NCBI GenBank assembly: GCA_963789015.1
Contig: CAWBIU010000001.1
Coordinates: forward strand, 2,108,001-2,172,000
DNA: 64,000 nucleotides
Direction: 5' to 3'
Origin: JAOPZW01 sp963789015
GTDB taxonomy: Bacteria; Actinomycetota; Thermoleophilia; Solirubrobacterales; Solirubrobacteraceae
Shown: in pieces, positions 1 through 7,821 of the stretch
Layout of the letters: each line of letters opens with the position of its first letter
Numbering within the stretch: position 1 is the first letter of the stretch
Program-made: the position numbers and the translations under genes
The notes under the pieces: generated by a model
What the model was told of the DNA's origin: nothing
What the model saw: the letters and a program-made list of their open reading frames with translations, nothing else
Database searches by the model: none

Positions 1-366
1 CCCGAGGAGGTCGACTCGATCAAGCGCTCGGCGCAGGCGCCGGTCTCCCTCGAGAAGCCGGTCGGCGACGAGGAGGAGTCCGAGTTCGGCCAGTTCATCG
101 CCGACGAGCGCGCCGAGTCGCCGTACGAGCGCGCGGCCGAGATCCTCACCAAGGAAGCGCTCCGCGAGGCGTTGGAGAACCTGTCATACCGCGAGCGCCG
201 CGTCCTCGAGCTGCGCTACGGTCTCGGCGGCGAGCACCCGCGGACGCTCGACGAGGTGGGCCGTACGTTCAACGTCACGCGCGAGCGCATCCGCCAGATC
301 GAGAACCAGTCGCTGAAGAAGCTGCAGTCGCTGGCCGAGGCGCAGAAGCTGCGCGACGTCGCGTAG
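1..366 (+). CDS. rpoD: Principal sigma-70 factor RpoD/SigA, C-terminal part
   Basis: The reading frame is open from the first base and ends at TAG 364-366, giving the last 121 residues of a primary sigma factor. It covers the end of region 3 and region 4. The region 4.1/4.2 signatures are visible (LSYRERRVLELRYGL, then the helix-turn-helix TLDEVGRTFNVTRERIRQIE), which recognise the -35 element. The conserved tail LKKLQSLAEAQKLRDV is typical of group 1 sigma factors. The 5' end lies outside the window, so length and regions 1-2 cannot be judged. A sporulation or ECF sigma factor is excluded by the fully canonical region 4. Confidence 0.95.
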   Translation, partial: PEEVDSIKRSAQAPVSLEKPVGDEEESEFGQFIADERAESPYERAAEILTKEALREALENLSYRERRVLELRYGLGGEHPRTLDEVGRTFNVTRERIRQIENQSLKKLQSLAEAQKLRDVA

Positions 367-394
367 GCGCGGCGCCTTCGCCCAGCGTTTCCGG

Positions 395-413
395 CGGGCC
401 CCGAGTGGGCCCG
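395..413 (+). terminator. Hairpin after the sigma factor gene
   Basis: A perfect 7-bp inverted repeat CGGGCCC / GGGCCCG with a 5-base loop sits 29 bases after the rpoD stop. It is followed by a mildly T-containing run (TCGTCGTTG) and no U tract. This is a GC-type terminator candidate. The remaining bases up to 576 show nothing else recognisable. Confidence 0.45.
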
Positions 414-576
414 TCGTCGTTGCGGAGGTTCGCGGATCCGGGCGCCCTGGCTGCAACCAGCGCGCAACGCAGCACCACGCAGCAAACCGGTGCGGCGGTG
501 TCAAGAGACTCCAGACACCCGTCCAATTCGCCGCGAGGCCCCAAAGGTCGCGGCCCGCGCGGCCGATCTGGTGACC

Positions 577-1716
577 ATGGCCTTCGATCTCCACTCCTGC
601 CTGCACATCCTCGTCGAGGCCGGCGGCTCGGACCTGCACCTCAAGGTGCCGATGCCTCCGTTCATGCGCGTCGACGGCGAGATGCGCCCCATCGAGGGGC
701 TGGCGGGCCTCACCCGCCAGGACACCGACGACGCCGTGCGGCTCATGCTCGACGACCCGGTCAAGATGGAGGAGTTCGTCGAGGAGCACGAGGTCGACTT
801 CTCCTACTCGATCCCCGGCGTCGCCCGCTTCCGCGTCAACGCCTTCCAGCAGCGCGGCTCGACGTCGCTCGTCATCCGCGCCATCCCGGCCGACATCCGC
901 TCGATCGACGAGCTGGCGCTCCCGCCCGTCATCCGCGAGCTCGCCGAGGAGGAGCGCGGCATCGTCCTGCTCACCGGCACCACCGGCTCGGGCAAGTCGA
1001 CGACGCTCGCCGCGATGATCGACCACATCAACTCGACCCGCGCGCGCCACATCGTGACGATCGAGGACCCGATCGAGTTCCTGCACCGCGACAAGCGCTC
1101 GCTCATCAACCAGCGCGAGGTCGGCATGGACACGACCTCCTTCAAGCGCGCGCTGCGCCGCGTCCTGCGCCAGGACCCGGACGTGATCCTCGTCGGCGAG
1201 ATGCGCGACGAGGAGACCGTCCACACCGCCCTGAGCGCGGCCGAGACCGGCCACCTCGTCTTCTCGACGGTCCACACCGTCGACGCCGCCGAGACGGTCA
1301 ACCGCCTGATCGACTTCTTCCCGCCGCACATGCACCAGCAGGTGCGCGCGATGATCGCCGGCACGCTGAAGGGCGCGGTCTCCCAGCGCCTCGTGCCCGC
1401 CGCCGACGGCCGCGGCCGCGTGGCGTGCTGCGAGATCCTCCGCATGACCGGCCGCGTCCGCGACTTCATCATGGATCCCAAGCAGACCGGCCGCCTGCCC
1501 GAGGTCATCTCCGAGGGCACGTTCTACGGCATGCAGACGTTCGACCAGCACCTGTTCGAGCACCTGAAGGCCGGCCGCGTCTCCATGGAGCAGGCGCTCC
1601 AGACGGCGACGAGCCCGCACGACTTCAAGCTCCTCGTCGCGGCCGACGGCAAGCGCGGCACCACGATGGACGACCTGGCCGACGTCGAGTCGCGCCGCGT
1701 CCCGGCCATCGCCTGA
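577..1716 (+). CDS. pilT: Type IV pilus retraction ATPase PilT
   Basis: This 379-residue protein is a hexameric secretion-type ATPase of the PilT branch of the GspE/PilB superfamily, which drives pilus retraction at the inner membrane. The N-terminal GGSDLHL motif of PilT-like PAS domains is near residue 17. Walker A (GTTGSGKST) is at about 134-142, Walker B with the Asp/His boxes follows (VILVGEMRD near 202, STVHTVDAAETVNRLI near 230), and the LLxxLR-like C-terminal part is present. The ATG at 577 gives the usual length; the frame stays open to 490 but that extension has no family similarity. No pilus structural genes are adjacent, so whether this is true PilT or a variant serving another fibre is open. 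Confidence 0.88.
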   Translation: MAFDLHSCLHILVEAGGSDLHLKVPMPPFMRVDGEMRPIEGLAGLTRQDTDDAVRLMLDDPVKMEEFVEEHEVDFSYSIPGVARFRVNAFQQRGSTSLVIRAIPADIRSIDELALPPVIRELAEEERGIVLLTGTTGSGKSTTLAAMIDHINSTRARHIVTIEDPIEFLHRDKRSLINQREVGMDTTSFKRALRRVLRQDPDVILVGEMRDEETVHTALSAAETGHLVFSTVHTVDAAETVNRLIDFFPPHMHQQVRAMIAGTLKGAVSQRLVPAADGRGRVACCEILRMTGRVRDFIMDPKQTGRLPEVISEGTFYGMQTFDQHLFEHLKAGRVSMEQALQTATSPHDFKLLVAADGKRGTTMDDLADVESRRVPAIA

Positions 1717-1735
1717 GGCGCGGCCGGCCATCCTC

Positions 1736-1757
1736 GCGTCCGGGCGAGCCCGGACGC
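1736..1757 (+). terminator. Hairpin after pilT
   Basis: A perfect 10-base inverted repeat GCGTCCGGGC / GCCCGGACGC separated by GA starts 20 bases after the pilT stop. No U tract follows. It separates pilT from the HxlR gene and is a likely terminator. Confidence 0.5.
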
Positions 1758-1775
1758 GCCAGGAATGCACAGCTT

Positions 1776-1789
1776 CACTTGGTAAAGTG
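1776..1789 (+). promoter_or_regulatory. Palindrome overlapping the -10 box of the HxlR gene
   Basis: CACTT-GGTA-AAGTG is a perfect 5-bp dyad. The -10-like hexamer TAAAGT (1783-1788) lies inside it and ends 6 bases before the ATG at 1795. A regulator bound here would block RNA polymerase, so this is a plausible autoregulatory operator for the following HxlR protein. Confidence 0.5.
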
Positions 1790-1794
1790 TGGGT

Positions 1795-2145
1795 ATGCCC
1801 GTCGATGAGAGCTGTCCCGTCTGTCGCACCGCCGAGATCGTGTGCGGTAAGTGGACCCTGCTCCTCGTCCGGGAGCTGGCGGAGGGCTGCTCGCGCTTCT
1901 GCGAGCTCGAGCGCGCGCTGACCGGCATCAGCCCGCGCACGCTGTCGCTGCGCCTGCGGGCCCTGGAAGAGGAGGGCATGGTCGAGCGCCAGACCTTCCC
2001 CGCCGTGCCGCCGCGTGTCGAGTACTCGCTGACCGAGAAGGGCCGCGCGCTCATCCCGCTCATCGACGACATGCGCGCCTACGGCGAGCGCTGGCTGGGC
2101 GGCGAGTGCGCCGTCACGCCTGCCGTCGAGATCGTCGCGGCGTAG
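1795..2145 (+). CDS. HxlR-family winged-helix transcriptional regulator
   Basis: This 116-residue protein has the HxlR (DUF24) pattern. A Cys pair in the N-terminus (CPVCRTAEIVCGKW) precedes the winged helix with its FCELERALTGISPRTLSLRL recognition region, followed by a wing ending in YSLTEKGRALIPLI. Family members are small redox- or aldehyde-responsive repressors that usually control a nearby oxidoreductase. No such gene is adjacent here, so the target may be elsewhere. The cysteines near residues 5, 8 and 16 could sense oxidants or electrophiles. The transcript is probably leaderless. A GTG two codons upstream is an alternative start. Confidence 0.85.
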   Translation: MPVDESCPVCRTAEIVCGKWTLLLVRELAEGCSRFCELERALTGISPRTLSLRLRALEEEGMVERQTFPAVPPRVEYSLTEKGRALIPLIDDMRAYGERWLGGECAVTPAVEIVAA

Positions 2146-2276
2146 CCCCCGCCGGTTCCTGAGGGCGGCCGCCGCGGCCGCAACCCGGATCCGTCCCGCG
2201 GGTTCCTGGTGCGATGGGCGCGGCACGAGATCATGCAGGGGTTTCTGAGCCGGAGGGCGTGGCTAGCCTCGGCGCC

Positions 2277-3942
2277 GTGGGCCGTTCGTCGATCACCCGC
2301 CGCGGAGCCCTCGGGCTCGGCCTCGCCGCCGGCCTGGGCTCCCTGATCGCCCCGCTGCGCAGCGCCCCGGCGCTCGGCGCCACCCGGCGCGTGCGCGGCT
2401 TCGGCATGACCATCGGCCCCGCCGACTTCGGCGGCGCTCGCACGAGCCGCGTGCTGCGCGCCCCGCGCCGCTTCGAGATCGTCGGGCTGCGCGGCCAGGG
2501 GCGCGTGGAGGTGCGCGTGCGCCGCCGCGGCGGCGCGTGGAGCGACTGGGTCGCGCTCGCCGCCCACGGCGACCACGCACCCGACACGGGCAGCGGCGAG
2601 CGCGCCTCCGACCCGCTGTGGTCCGGCGGCTCGGACGAGCTGCAGCTGCGCCTGGCGCGCGCCCCGCGCGGCCCGCTGCGCCTGCACCTCGTCTCCGTCC
2701 CGTCCGGCGTCCGCCGCCGCGTCGGCGCCCGCGCCGCCCGCGCCCGCGCTCGCGCCGCCCAGGCGCCCGGCACACCCCCGGCGATCATCCCCCGCGACGC
2801 GTGGGGGGCAGCCGCGGTGCCGCCCCGCGGCGACGCGAGCTACGGCACCGTCCAGCTCGCCTTCGTCCACCACACCGCGACCGTCAACGAGTACGGCCCG
2901 GGCGATTCGGCGGCGATCGTGCTCGGCATCGCCAAGTACCACCGCGACACGAACGGCTGGAACGACATCGGCTACAACTTCCTCGTCGACCGCTACGGCC
3001 AGGTGTTCGAGGGCCGTGCGGGCGGCGTCGACCAGCCGGTCGTCGGGGCGCAGGCGCAGGGCTACAACTCGGTGTCGACCGGCGTCGCCTTCCTCGGCAC
3101 GCACACCGCGGCCGGCATCACCGCCGAGGCCATGGCCGCCGCCGCGCGACTGCTCGGCTGGAAGCTGTCGCTGCACGGCGTGCCCACCGAGGGCGCGGTC
3201 GCCGTCCCGTCGGCGGGCGGCGACACGAACCGCTACCCGGCCGGCCAGGTCGTCACCCTGCAGCGCATCTCCGGCCACCGCGACGGCGACGCGACCTCGT
3301 GCCCCGGCGACGTCCTCTACGCCCAGCTCCCGGAGCTGCGCACCCGCGCCACCGCCCTGGCCGGCCCGGTCGTCGCCGCCGGGCGGGTGACGCATCGCGG
3401 CCACGGAGCGGCGCGTCCTCTACGGCGCGGCCGCCGCCTTCGCCGGCACGGTCATGCGCCCGGGCGGGTCGCTCGCCGCCGGCGAGGCCGTGAGCCTCCA
3501 GAAGAAGGCGGGCGGCGGGCGCTGGGTGACCGTCGCGCGCACGACGGCCGATACGAGCGGCGTGTTCGCCGCGCGCGTGCCGTGGCGGCGCTCGGGCCAG
3601 GTGCGGGCGCGCGCCGCCGGGCTCTCCTCGCCGGTGACGAGCGTCTCGGTCACGCCGCGCGTGCAGGTCCGCACACCGCGCAGCCGGCGGCTCCACTCCG
3701 GCGCGATCCTGCGCCTTTCGGGCCGCGTGCGCCCGGCCGAGCCGATGCGGGTGGTCGTCGAGATCAAGGGCGCCGACGGGCGCTGGAAGCGCGTGCGCCT
3801 CGTCCGCGCGCGCGTGCGCCGCACGTCGTGGCGCACGGGGATCCGCATGGGCAAGCCGGGCCTGTACCGGATCACCGCGCGAACGGCGGGCCCGGGGCGC
3901 CGCGGCGTCGCCGACCCGCTGCTCGTGCGCGTGCTGCGCTGA
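2277..3942 (+). pseudogene. Tat-exported peptidoglycan-recognition (amidase_2/PGRP) protein, frameshifted
   Basis: The N-terminus has a twin-arginine signal (ITRRGALGLGLAAGLG). A PGRP/N-acetylmuramoyl-L-alanine amidase domain follows, with Zn ligand motifs FVHHT, GHRDGDATSC and the substrate loop GYNFLVDRYGQVFEGRAGG. It would cleave or bind peptidoglycan outside the membrane. Near 3390-3394 the frame shifts by one extra base. Downstream the original protein continues in another frame with two beta-sandwich repeats (YGAAAAFAGTV, then GAILRLSGRVRPAEP) to TGA at 3942. A single-base insertion at about 3393 explains it. Sequence error or recent mutation are equally possible. The GTG at 2277 follows a -10-like TAGCCT (2264-2269). 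Confidence 0.75.
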
Positions 3943-4206
3943 TCAGACGTCGCCGGACGCGCTGCGCGACCCGCGGCTGCCGCGGTGGCACTCGTGGCGG
4001 TCGGCCACGGCCTCGGAGTCGTCGCCCTGCGCGGCCAGCGTCGCCGCCTGCCCGGCCGGCTTGATCGTGCCCTGCGTCGAGGCGATGCCGGCCAGCGACA
4101 GCGCGAAGGTGGCGGTCAGCGCCACCGCGGTCGCGGCGAACGACAGCCGGCGCAGCATGGACGCCCTGGCACGCGGGACCTCAGGCGTGGGCTCGGACAC
4201 GGTCAT
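3943..4206 (-). CDS. Small single-pass membrane or secreted protein
   Basis: This 87-residue protein has a basic N-terminus, a hydrophobic helix (LSFAATAVALTATFALSLAG) and a short charged extracytoplasmic tail rich in His, Arg and Ser. It is not a recognised family. Its start overlaps the 3' end of the histidine kinase gene by 26 bases, so it is the third gene of the two-component operon and could be a small accessory or target of that sensor. GGAGGG lies 11 bases before the ATG; a GTG four codons upstream is the alternative start. Confidence 0.55.
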   Translation of the reverse strand: MTVSEPTPEVPRARASMLRRLSFAATAVALTATFALSLAGIASTQGTIKPAGQAATLAAQGDDSEAVADRHECHRGSRGSRSASGDV

Positions 4207-5347
4207 GAGCGTATTCACCCTCCATAAATTCCACGTCAGTTCTGGCGCCGTCCCGCGCCGGCAGTTCGACGCGCACGGTCAGGCCCCCCGCCGGGCGGGG
4301 GCGGAGCGTCACCGAGCCGCCGTGCGCCTCGGCGACGGAGCGGACGATCGAGAGGCCGAGCCCGGCCCCGTCGCCGCGGGCCCCGCGGTCGATGCGCTGG
4401 AACGGCTCGAGCAGCGCGGCGACCGCGTCGCCCGGGATCACGTCGCCGTCGTTGGAGACCTCGACGACGCTCGCGCGCCCGTCGCCCATCGTGCGCACGT
4501 CGACCGACCCGCCGGGCCGGTTGTGGCGCACCGCGTTCTCCACGAGATTCGCGACGAGGCGCTCGAGCAGCCGCCGGTCGCCGCGCACCGGCGCGGAGGT
4601 GAGCTGGTGGCCCATCTCGAGGTGGGCGGCGCCCGCCTCGTCTGCGATCTGGTGCAGGGCGGCGCGCGCCGCGTCGGCGAGGTCGACCGGGTCGCGGCGC
4701 GTCACGCCGGCGTCCGAGCGGGCGAGCGTGAGCAGCGCCTGGATCAGGCGCTCGGTCGCCGTCGTGGCGTCGCGCACCGTCTCGGCCATCGAGCGCAGGT
4801 CGGCGTTGGTGGCGTGCGGGTCGGCGAGCGTCACGTCGAGCTCGGTGCGGATCACGCTCAGCGGCGTGCGCAGCTCGTGCGACGCGTTGGCCACGAAGCG
4901 CCGCTGGCTGGCGAACGCGGCGGACAGGCGGCCGAGCATCCCGTCGAAGGTGTCGGCGAGCTCCTTGAGCTCGTCGCGCGGACCCTCCATCGCGATGCGC
5001 TCGCCCAGGTTGTCCTGCGAGACGCGCTTGGCGGTCGCGGTGATGCGCTGCAGCGGGCGCAGGACGCGGCCGGCGACGGCCCAGCCGAGCAGCACCGACA
5101 TCCCGGTCATGGCGACGAGCGCGATCGCGTACTGGGTGCGCAGGCTCGACAGCGCGTCGTCGGCGATCTCGCGCTGGATGGCGCGCTTGAGCTCGAGCTC
5201 CTCGGGCCCGATCGTGCGCAGCTGCGCGGGGTCGACGGTCAGGTTGTTGCGGACGAGGACGTAGCTGACGGAGAGCAGCAGCAACCCGGCGACGAAGAAG
5301 ACCCCGGCGTAGAGCAGGGTCAGCCGCAGCCGGACCGTCGCGCGCAT
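4181..5347 (-). CDS. Sensor histidine kinase (HAMP-HisKA-HATPase)
   Basis: This 388-residue protein is a classical membrane sensor kinase. It has an N-terminal transmembrane helix (LLYAGVFFVAGLLLLSVSYV), a short periplasmic stretch, a second helix, a HAMP linker (RPLQRITATAKRVS), the phospho-acceptor box NASHELRTPLSVI, and an ATPase domain with N box, GDGAGLGLSIV and a C-terminal G box. Its ATG overlaps the stop of the response-regulator gene by one base (TGATG), so the two are translationally coupled. The ligand is unknown; the periplasmic loop is only about 50 residues. Confidence 0.92.
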   Translation of the reverse strand: MRATVRLRLTLLYAGVFFVAGLLLLSVSYVLVRNNLTVDPAQLRTIGPEELELKRAIQREIADDALSSLRTQYAIALVAMTGMSVLLGWAVAGRVLRPLQRITATAKRVSQDNLGERIAMEGPRDELKELADTFDGMLGRLSAAFASQRRFVANASHELRTPLSVIRTELDVTLADPHATNADLRSMAETVRDATTATERLIQALLTLARSDAGVTRRDPVDLADAARAALHQIADEAGAAHLEMGHQLTSAPVRGDRRLLERLVANLVENAVRHNRPGGSVDVRTMGDGRASVVEVSNDGDVIPGDAVAALLEPFQRIDRGARGDGAGLGLSIVRSVAEAHGGSVTLRPRPAGGLTVRVELPARDGARTDVEFMEGEYAHDRVRAHA

Positions 5348-6000
5348 CAGATCCGGTAGCCCACTCCGGTCACCGTCTTGATGACGGGCGGATCGCCGAG
5401 CTTGCGGCGCAGCGTCATCACGCACATGCGGACGGTGTTGGTGAACGGGTCGGCGTGCTCGTCCCAGACGCGCTCGAGCAGCGCCTCGGTCGAGACGGCC
5501 TGGCCGCCGGCGCTCATGAGCGCCTCGAGCACGCCGAACTCCTTCGGCGTGAGGTCGAGCAGCCGGCCGTCGCGGTGCGCCTCGCGGCGCCCCGGGTCGA
5601 GCTCGAGGTCCTCGTGGCGCAGCACGGGCGGCCGGGCGCGCCCGGCGCGGCGGGCGAGCGCGCGGATGCGCGCGACGAGCTCGGGCCAGTGGAACGGCTT
5701 GGGCAGGTAGTCGTCGGCGCCGAGGGCGAGCCCGTCGACGAGGTCGTCGACCCCGTCGGCGGCGGTGAGCATGAGGACCTTCGTCTCGCGCTCCTCCGAG
5801 GACAGCCGGCGGCAGACCTCGTCGCCGTGCAACTCGGGCAGGTCGCGGTCGAGGACGACGACGTCGTAGTCGACGACCCGCGCCTTGAGCAGCGCGCTCT
5901 GGCCGTCGTGCGTGATGTCGACCGCCATGCCCTCGCGCCGCAGCCCGCGTGCGATGGCGCCGGCCAGGCGTCGTTCGTCCTCGGCGATCAGGATCCGCAT
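5347..6000 (-). CDS. OmpR/PhoB-family response regulator
   Basis: This 217-residue protein has a receiver domain with the acidic pair in LIAEDE, the phospho-Asp in VVLDRDLP, the Thr in MLTAADG and the Lys in LPKPFHW. A winged-helix DNA-binding domain follows (DLTPKEFGVLEAL, ending VKTVTGVGYRI). It is the partner of the kinase encoded immediately downstream. It probably binds the AT-richer stretch in the intergenic region before its own start, but no clear tandem box can be asserted. Confidence 0.93.
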   Translation of the reverse strand: MRILIAEDERRLAGAIARGLRREGMAVDITHDGQSALLKARVVDYDVVVLDRDLPELHGDEVCRRLSSEERETKVLMLTAADGVDDLVDGLALGADDYLPKPFHWPELVARIRALARRAGRARPPVLRHEDLELDPGRREAHRDGRLLDLTPKEFGVLEALMSAGGQAVSTEALLERVWDEHADPFTNTVRMCVMTLRRKLGDPPVIKTVTGVGYRI

Positions 6001-6199
6001 CTCACTTGAGGATGACGCCGGATTCCTGAAGATCCTTTAAAAACCTGTCAGTCTTATCCCGACCTGACGTGTCGCGACCTAGGGTTGCGAGGCGGTCCCA
6101 GGTGGACCGATTCCCGCCCCTCGGTGCTGCGGCGGCCGGGTCGAACGACACCTTTGGAACGCCCGGCCGTCGCCGCCCACCGACCAGGAGCCAGCCACG
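6001..6199. promoter_or_regulatory. Divergent intergenic region with a structured leader
   Basis: This region separates the response-regulator gene (minus) from a small secreted protein gene (plus). The left half is unusually AT-rich for the window and holds GTCAG-N12-CTGAC (6047-6068), a possible regulator site. A plus-strand -10-like TAGGGT (6080-6085) implies a leader of about 105 bases. That leader contains CGGTCC/GGACCG (6093-6109) and CGGCCGGG/CCCGGCCG (6133-6169, 21-base loop). AGGAG ends 9 bases before the ATG at 6200. Confidence 0.4.
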
Positions 6200-6481
6200 A
6201 TGCCTGACGAGGCCACCTCGCACCGACCGCGACGCCGTCCCGTCCTGCTGGCGATGCTGGCCGCCGCGGCGTTGCTGCTCGCGCTCGCCGGATCGGGCGC
6301 CTTCGCGGGCGGCGGAGACCCCTCGTCGGGCGGCTCCTCGTCGGGCGGCTCCGGCGTCGTCCAGGGCTCGCCCGCGGCAGAGCAGGATCGCAGCGGTGAC
6401 GGCAAGCGCCACGACGGGCGCGACTGCCCCCGCCACCGCGACCGCCAGAACTCCTCGGACCCCGCCAACCCGCCCGTCTGA
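6200..6481 (+). CDS. Small secreted or membrane-anchored Gly/Ser-rich protein
   Basis: This 93-residue protein has a basic start, a hydrophobic segment (LLAMLAAAALLLALAGSGAF) that fits a signal peptide or anchor, a Gly/Ser-rich linker and a polar His/Arg/Asp tail with one Cys. No family is recognised. It has a ribosome-binding AGGAG and a structured leader, which supports it being expressed. It lies divergent from the two-component operon and may be a target of that system, which is inference from position only. Confidence 0.55.
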   Translation: MPDEATSHRPRRRPVLLAMLAAAALLLALAGSGAFAGGGDPSSGGSSSGGSGVVQGSPAAEQDRSGDGKRHDGRDCPRHRDRQNSSDPANPPV

Positions 6482-6491
6482 CCGCGCGGGC

Positions 6492-6509
6492 CGCGGGCGT
6501 CAGCCCGCG
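6492..6509 (+). terminator. Hairpin after the small secreted protein gene
   Basis: CGCGGGC-GTCA-GCCCGCG is a perfect 7-bp stem with a 4-base loop starting 11 bases after the stop at 6481. No T run follows. Confidence 0.5.
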
Positions 6510-6553
6510 ACGCCCAGCAGCGTCGCGGCATCTGCGCACGTCGCGGCCCTGAC

Positions 6554-6583
6554 GAGAATCGGTCTCACCGGGTCCGGTAGGGT
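6554..6583 (+). promoter_or_regulatory. Promoter with dyad upstream of the metal ABC ATPase
   Basis: A -10-like TAGGGT (6578-6583) ends 9 bases before the ATG at 6593. The imperfect dyad GAGA-ATCGG-TCTC (6554-6566) lies over the expected -35 position. It could be a site for the Fur-family regulator encoded opposite, but it does not clearly match a known Zur or Fur box. Confidence 0.35.
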
Positions 6584-6592
6584 CAGCCGCCG

Positions 6593-7351
6593 ATGCTCGA
6601 TGCGCCGGTCATCGCGTGCGAGGACGTCGCGCTCGCCTACGGGCCGCGGACCGTCCTGCGCGACGTCAGCTTCGCCGCCCACGCCGGGCGCCGCGTCGCC
6701 GTGCTCGGCCCCAACGGGGGCGGCAAGACGACGCTCTTCCGCGCGCTCACGGGCGAGCTGCAGCCCGTCGCCGGGCGCGTGACGGCGCCGCCGCGCTGCG
6801 GCGTCGTGCCGCAGACCGAGCGCTCGCGGCTCGACTTCCCGGTCAGCGCGCTCGACGTCGCGCTCATGGGGGCGATCTCGCGGCTGTCCTGGTGGCGGCG
6901 GCCGGGCCGCGCCGATCGCGCGCGGGCCCGCCGGGCGCTCGAGCGCGTCGGGCTCGGCGCCCAGGCCGAGGAGACCTTCGGCGACCTCTCGGGCGGCCAG
7001 CGTCAGCGCGTGCTCGTGGCCCGCGCGCTCGTCCAGGACGCCGGCGTGCTGCTGCTCGACGAGCCGTTCTCGGGCCTGGACACGGCGAGCTCGGAGCTGC
7101 TCATGCGGCTGCTCGACGAGCTCGCCGGGGAGGGCCGCGCGCTGCTCGTGGCCACGCACGACGTCGAGCAGGCGCGCGCCTGGGACCTCGTCCTGTGCCT
7201 GAACGGCCGCCAGGTCGCCTTCGGCCCGCCGGACGCCGCGCTCACGCGCGAGACGCTCGAGCGCACCTACGGCGGCGAGCTCGTCGAGCTGCCCGGCGCG
7301 GCCGGGCCGATGGTGGTCCCGCACCACCACCATCACGAGCTCGGCGCCTGA
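6593..7351 (+). CDS. Zn/Mn-type ABC transporter ATP-binding protein with a poly-His tail
   Basis: This 252-residue ATPase belongs to the ZnuC/MntB-like group that powers metal uptake permeases. It shows Walker A GPNGGGKTT (about 39-47), Q-loop VPQTE, signature LSGGQRQR, Walker B VLLLDEPFSGLD and switch THD. The last residues contain HHHHHEL, a likely metal-binding tail. No permease or binding-protein gene is adjacent, so its membrane partner must lie elsewhere. It converges tail to tail with a Fur-family regulator gene 3 bases away, which supports a metal role. Confidence 0.85.
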   Translation: MLDAPVIACEDVALAYGPRTVLRDVSFAAHAGRRVAVLGPNGGGKTTLFRALTGELQPVAGRVTAPPRCGVVPQTERSRLDFPVSALDVALMGAISRLSWWRRPGRADRARARRALERVGLGAQAEETFGDLSGGQRQRVLVARALVQDAGVLLLDEPFSGLDTASSELLMRLLDELAGEGRALLVATHDVEQARAWDLVLCLNGRQVAFGPPDAALTRETLERTYGGELVELPGAAGPMVVPHHHHHELGA

Positions 7352-7354
7352 CGA

Positions 7355-7798
7355 TCAGCCGCTGCAGTCGGCGCAGGAGCCGTGGAGCACGATCTCGTGC
7401 TCGTCGACCTCGAACGTGACGCGCTGGGCGACGCGGTCCAGCGTGGCCTCGAGCTCGTCGTCGGCGAAGGGGATGACCTCGCCGCAGCGCACGCAGACCA
7501 TGTGGTGATGGTGGTCGCCGTCCGGGCGGACGGGCTCGTAGCGGGCGATGCCCTGGCCCACCTCGAGCTTGGTGACGAGCCCGAGCCGCTCGAGCTCGTC
7601 GAGGATGCGGTAGACGCTGGCCCGCGCGACGGTGCGCCCGCGGTCGCGCAGCTGCGCCTCGAGCTCGTAGGCCGACAGCGCGCACGGCTGGGCGTCGAGC
7701 AGCGCGATGACCGCCGCGCGAGCGCCGCCGCGCCGAAACCCGGCCTCGGTCAGGCGCTCGTCGGCGACCTCCGCCCAACGATCGGCGTGCGTCCTCAT
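7355..7798 (-). CDS. Fur-family metal-responsive regulator (Zur/PerR-like)
   Basis: This 147-residue protein has the Fur winged helix (ARASVYRILDELERLGLV) followed by the dimerisation domain. That domain has the metal-binding run DGDHHHHMVCVRCGEV and a second Cys pair near the C-terminus (GSCADCSG), matching the structural zinc CxxC sites. Whether it responds to Zn, Fe or peroxide cannot be fixed from sequence. The neighbouring Zn/Mn-type ABC ATPase favours Zur. Its start shares an overlapping promoter with the divergent antiporter gene. Confidence 0.9.
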   Translation of the reverse strand: MRTHADRWAEVADERLTEAGFRRGGARAAVIALLDAQPCALSAYELEAQLRDRGRTVARASVYRILDELERLGLVTKLEVGQGIARYEPVRPDGDHHHHMVCVRCGEVIPFADDELEATLDRVAQRVTFEVDEHEIVLHGSCADCSG

Positions 7799-7805
7799 CG
7801 CCGAC

Positions 7806-7815
7806 AGCGTACCTT
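7806..7815. promoter_or_regulatory. Overlapping divergent -10 elements
   Basis: On the plus strand TACCTT (7810-7815) ends 6 bases before the antiporter GTG at 7822. On the minus strand TACGCT (7811-7806) ends 7 bases before the regulator ATG at 7798. The two hexamers share the TA at 7810-7811, so only one polymerase could occupy the site at a time. Confidence 0.55.
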
Positions 7816-7821
7816 CGCCCT

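Noticed and set aside
184..2226. Long minus-strand frame of 680 codons opposite pilT and rpoD
   Set aside because: It is the reverse complement of clearly coding sequence, has low-complexity Arg/Ala/Asp composition and matches no family.
4061..5359. Plus-strand frame of 432 codons opposite the histidine kinase
   Set aside because: The kinase frame has all family motifs; the opposite frame is only a product of GC-rich third positions.
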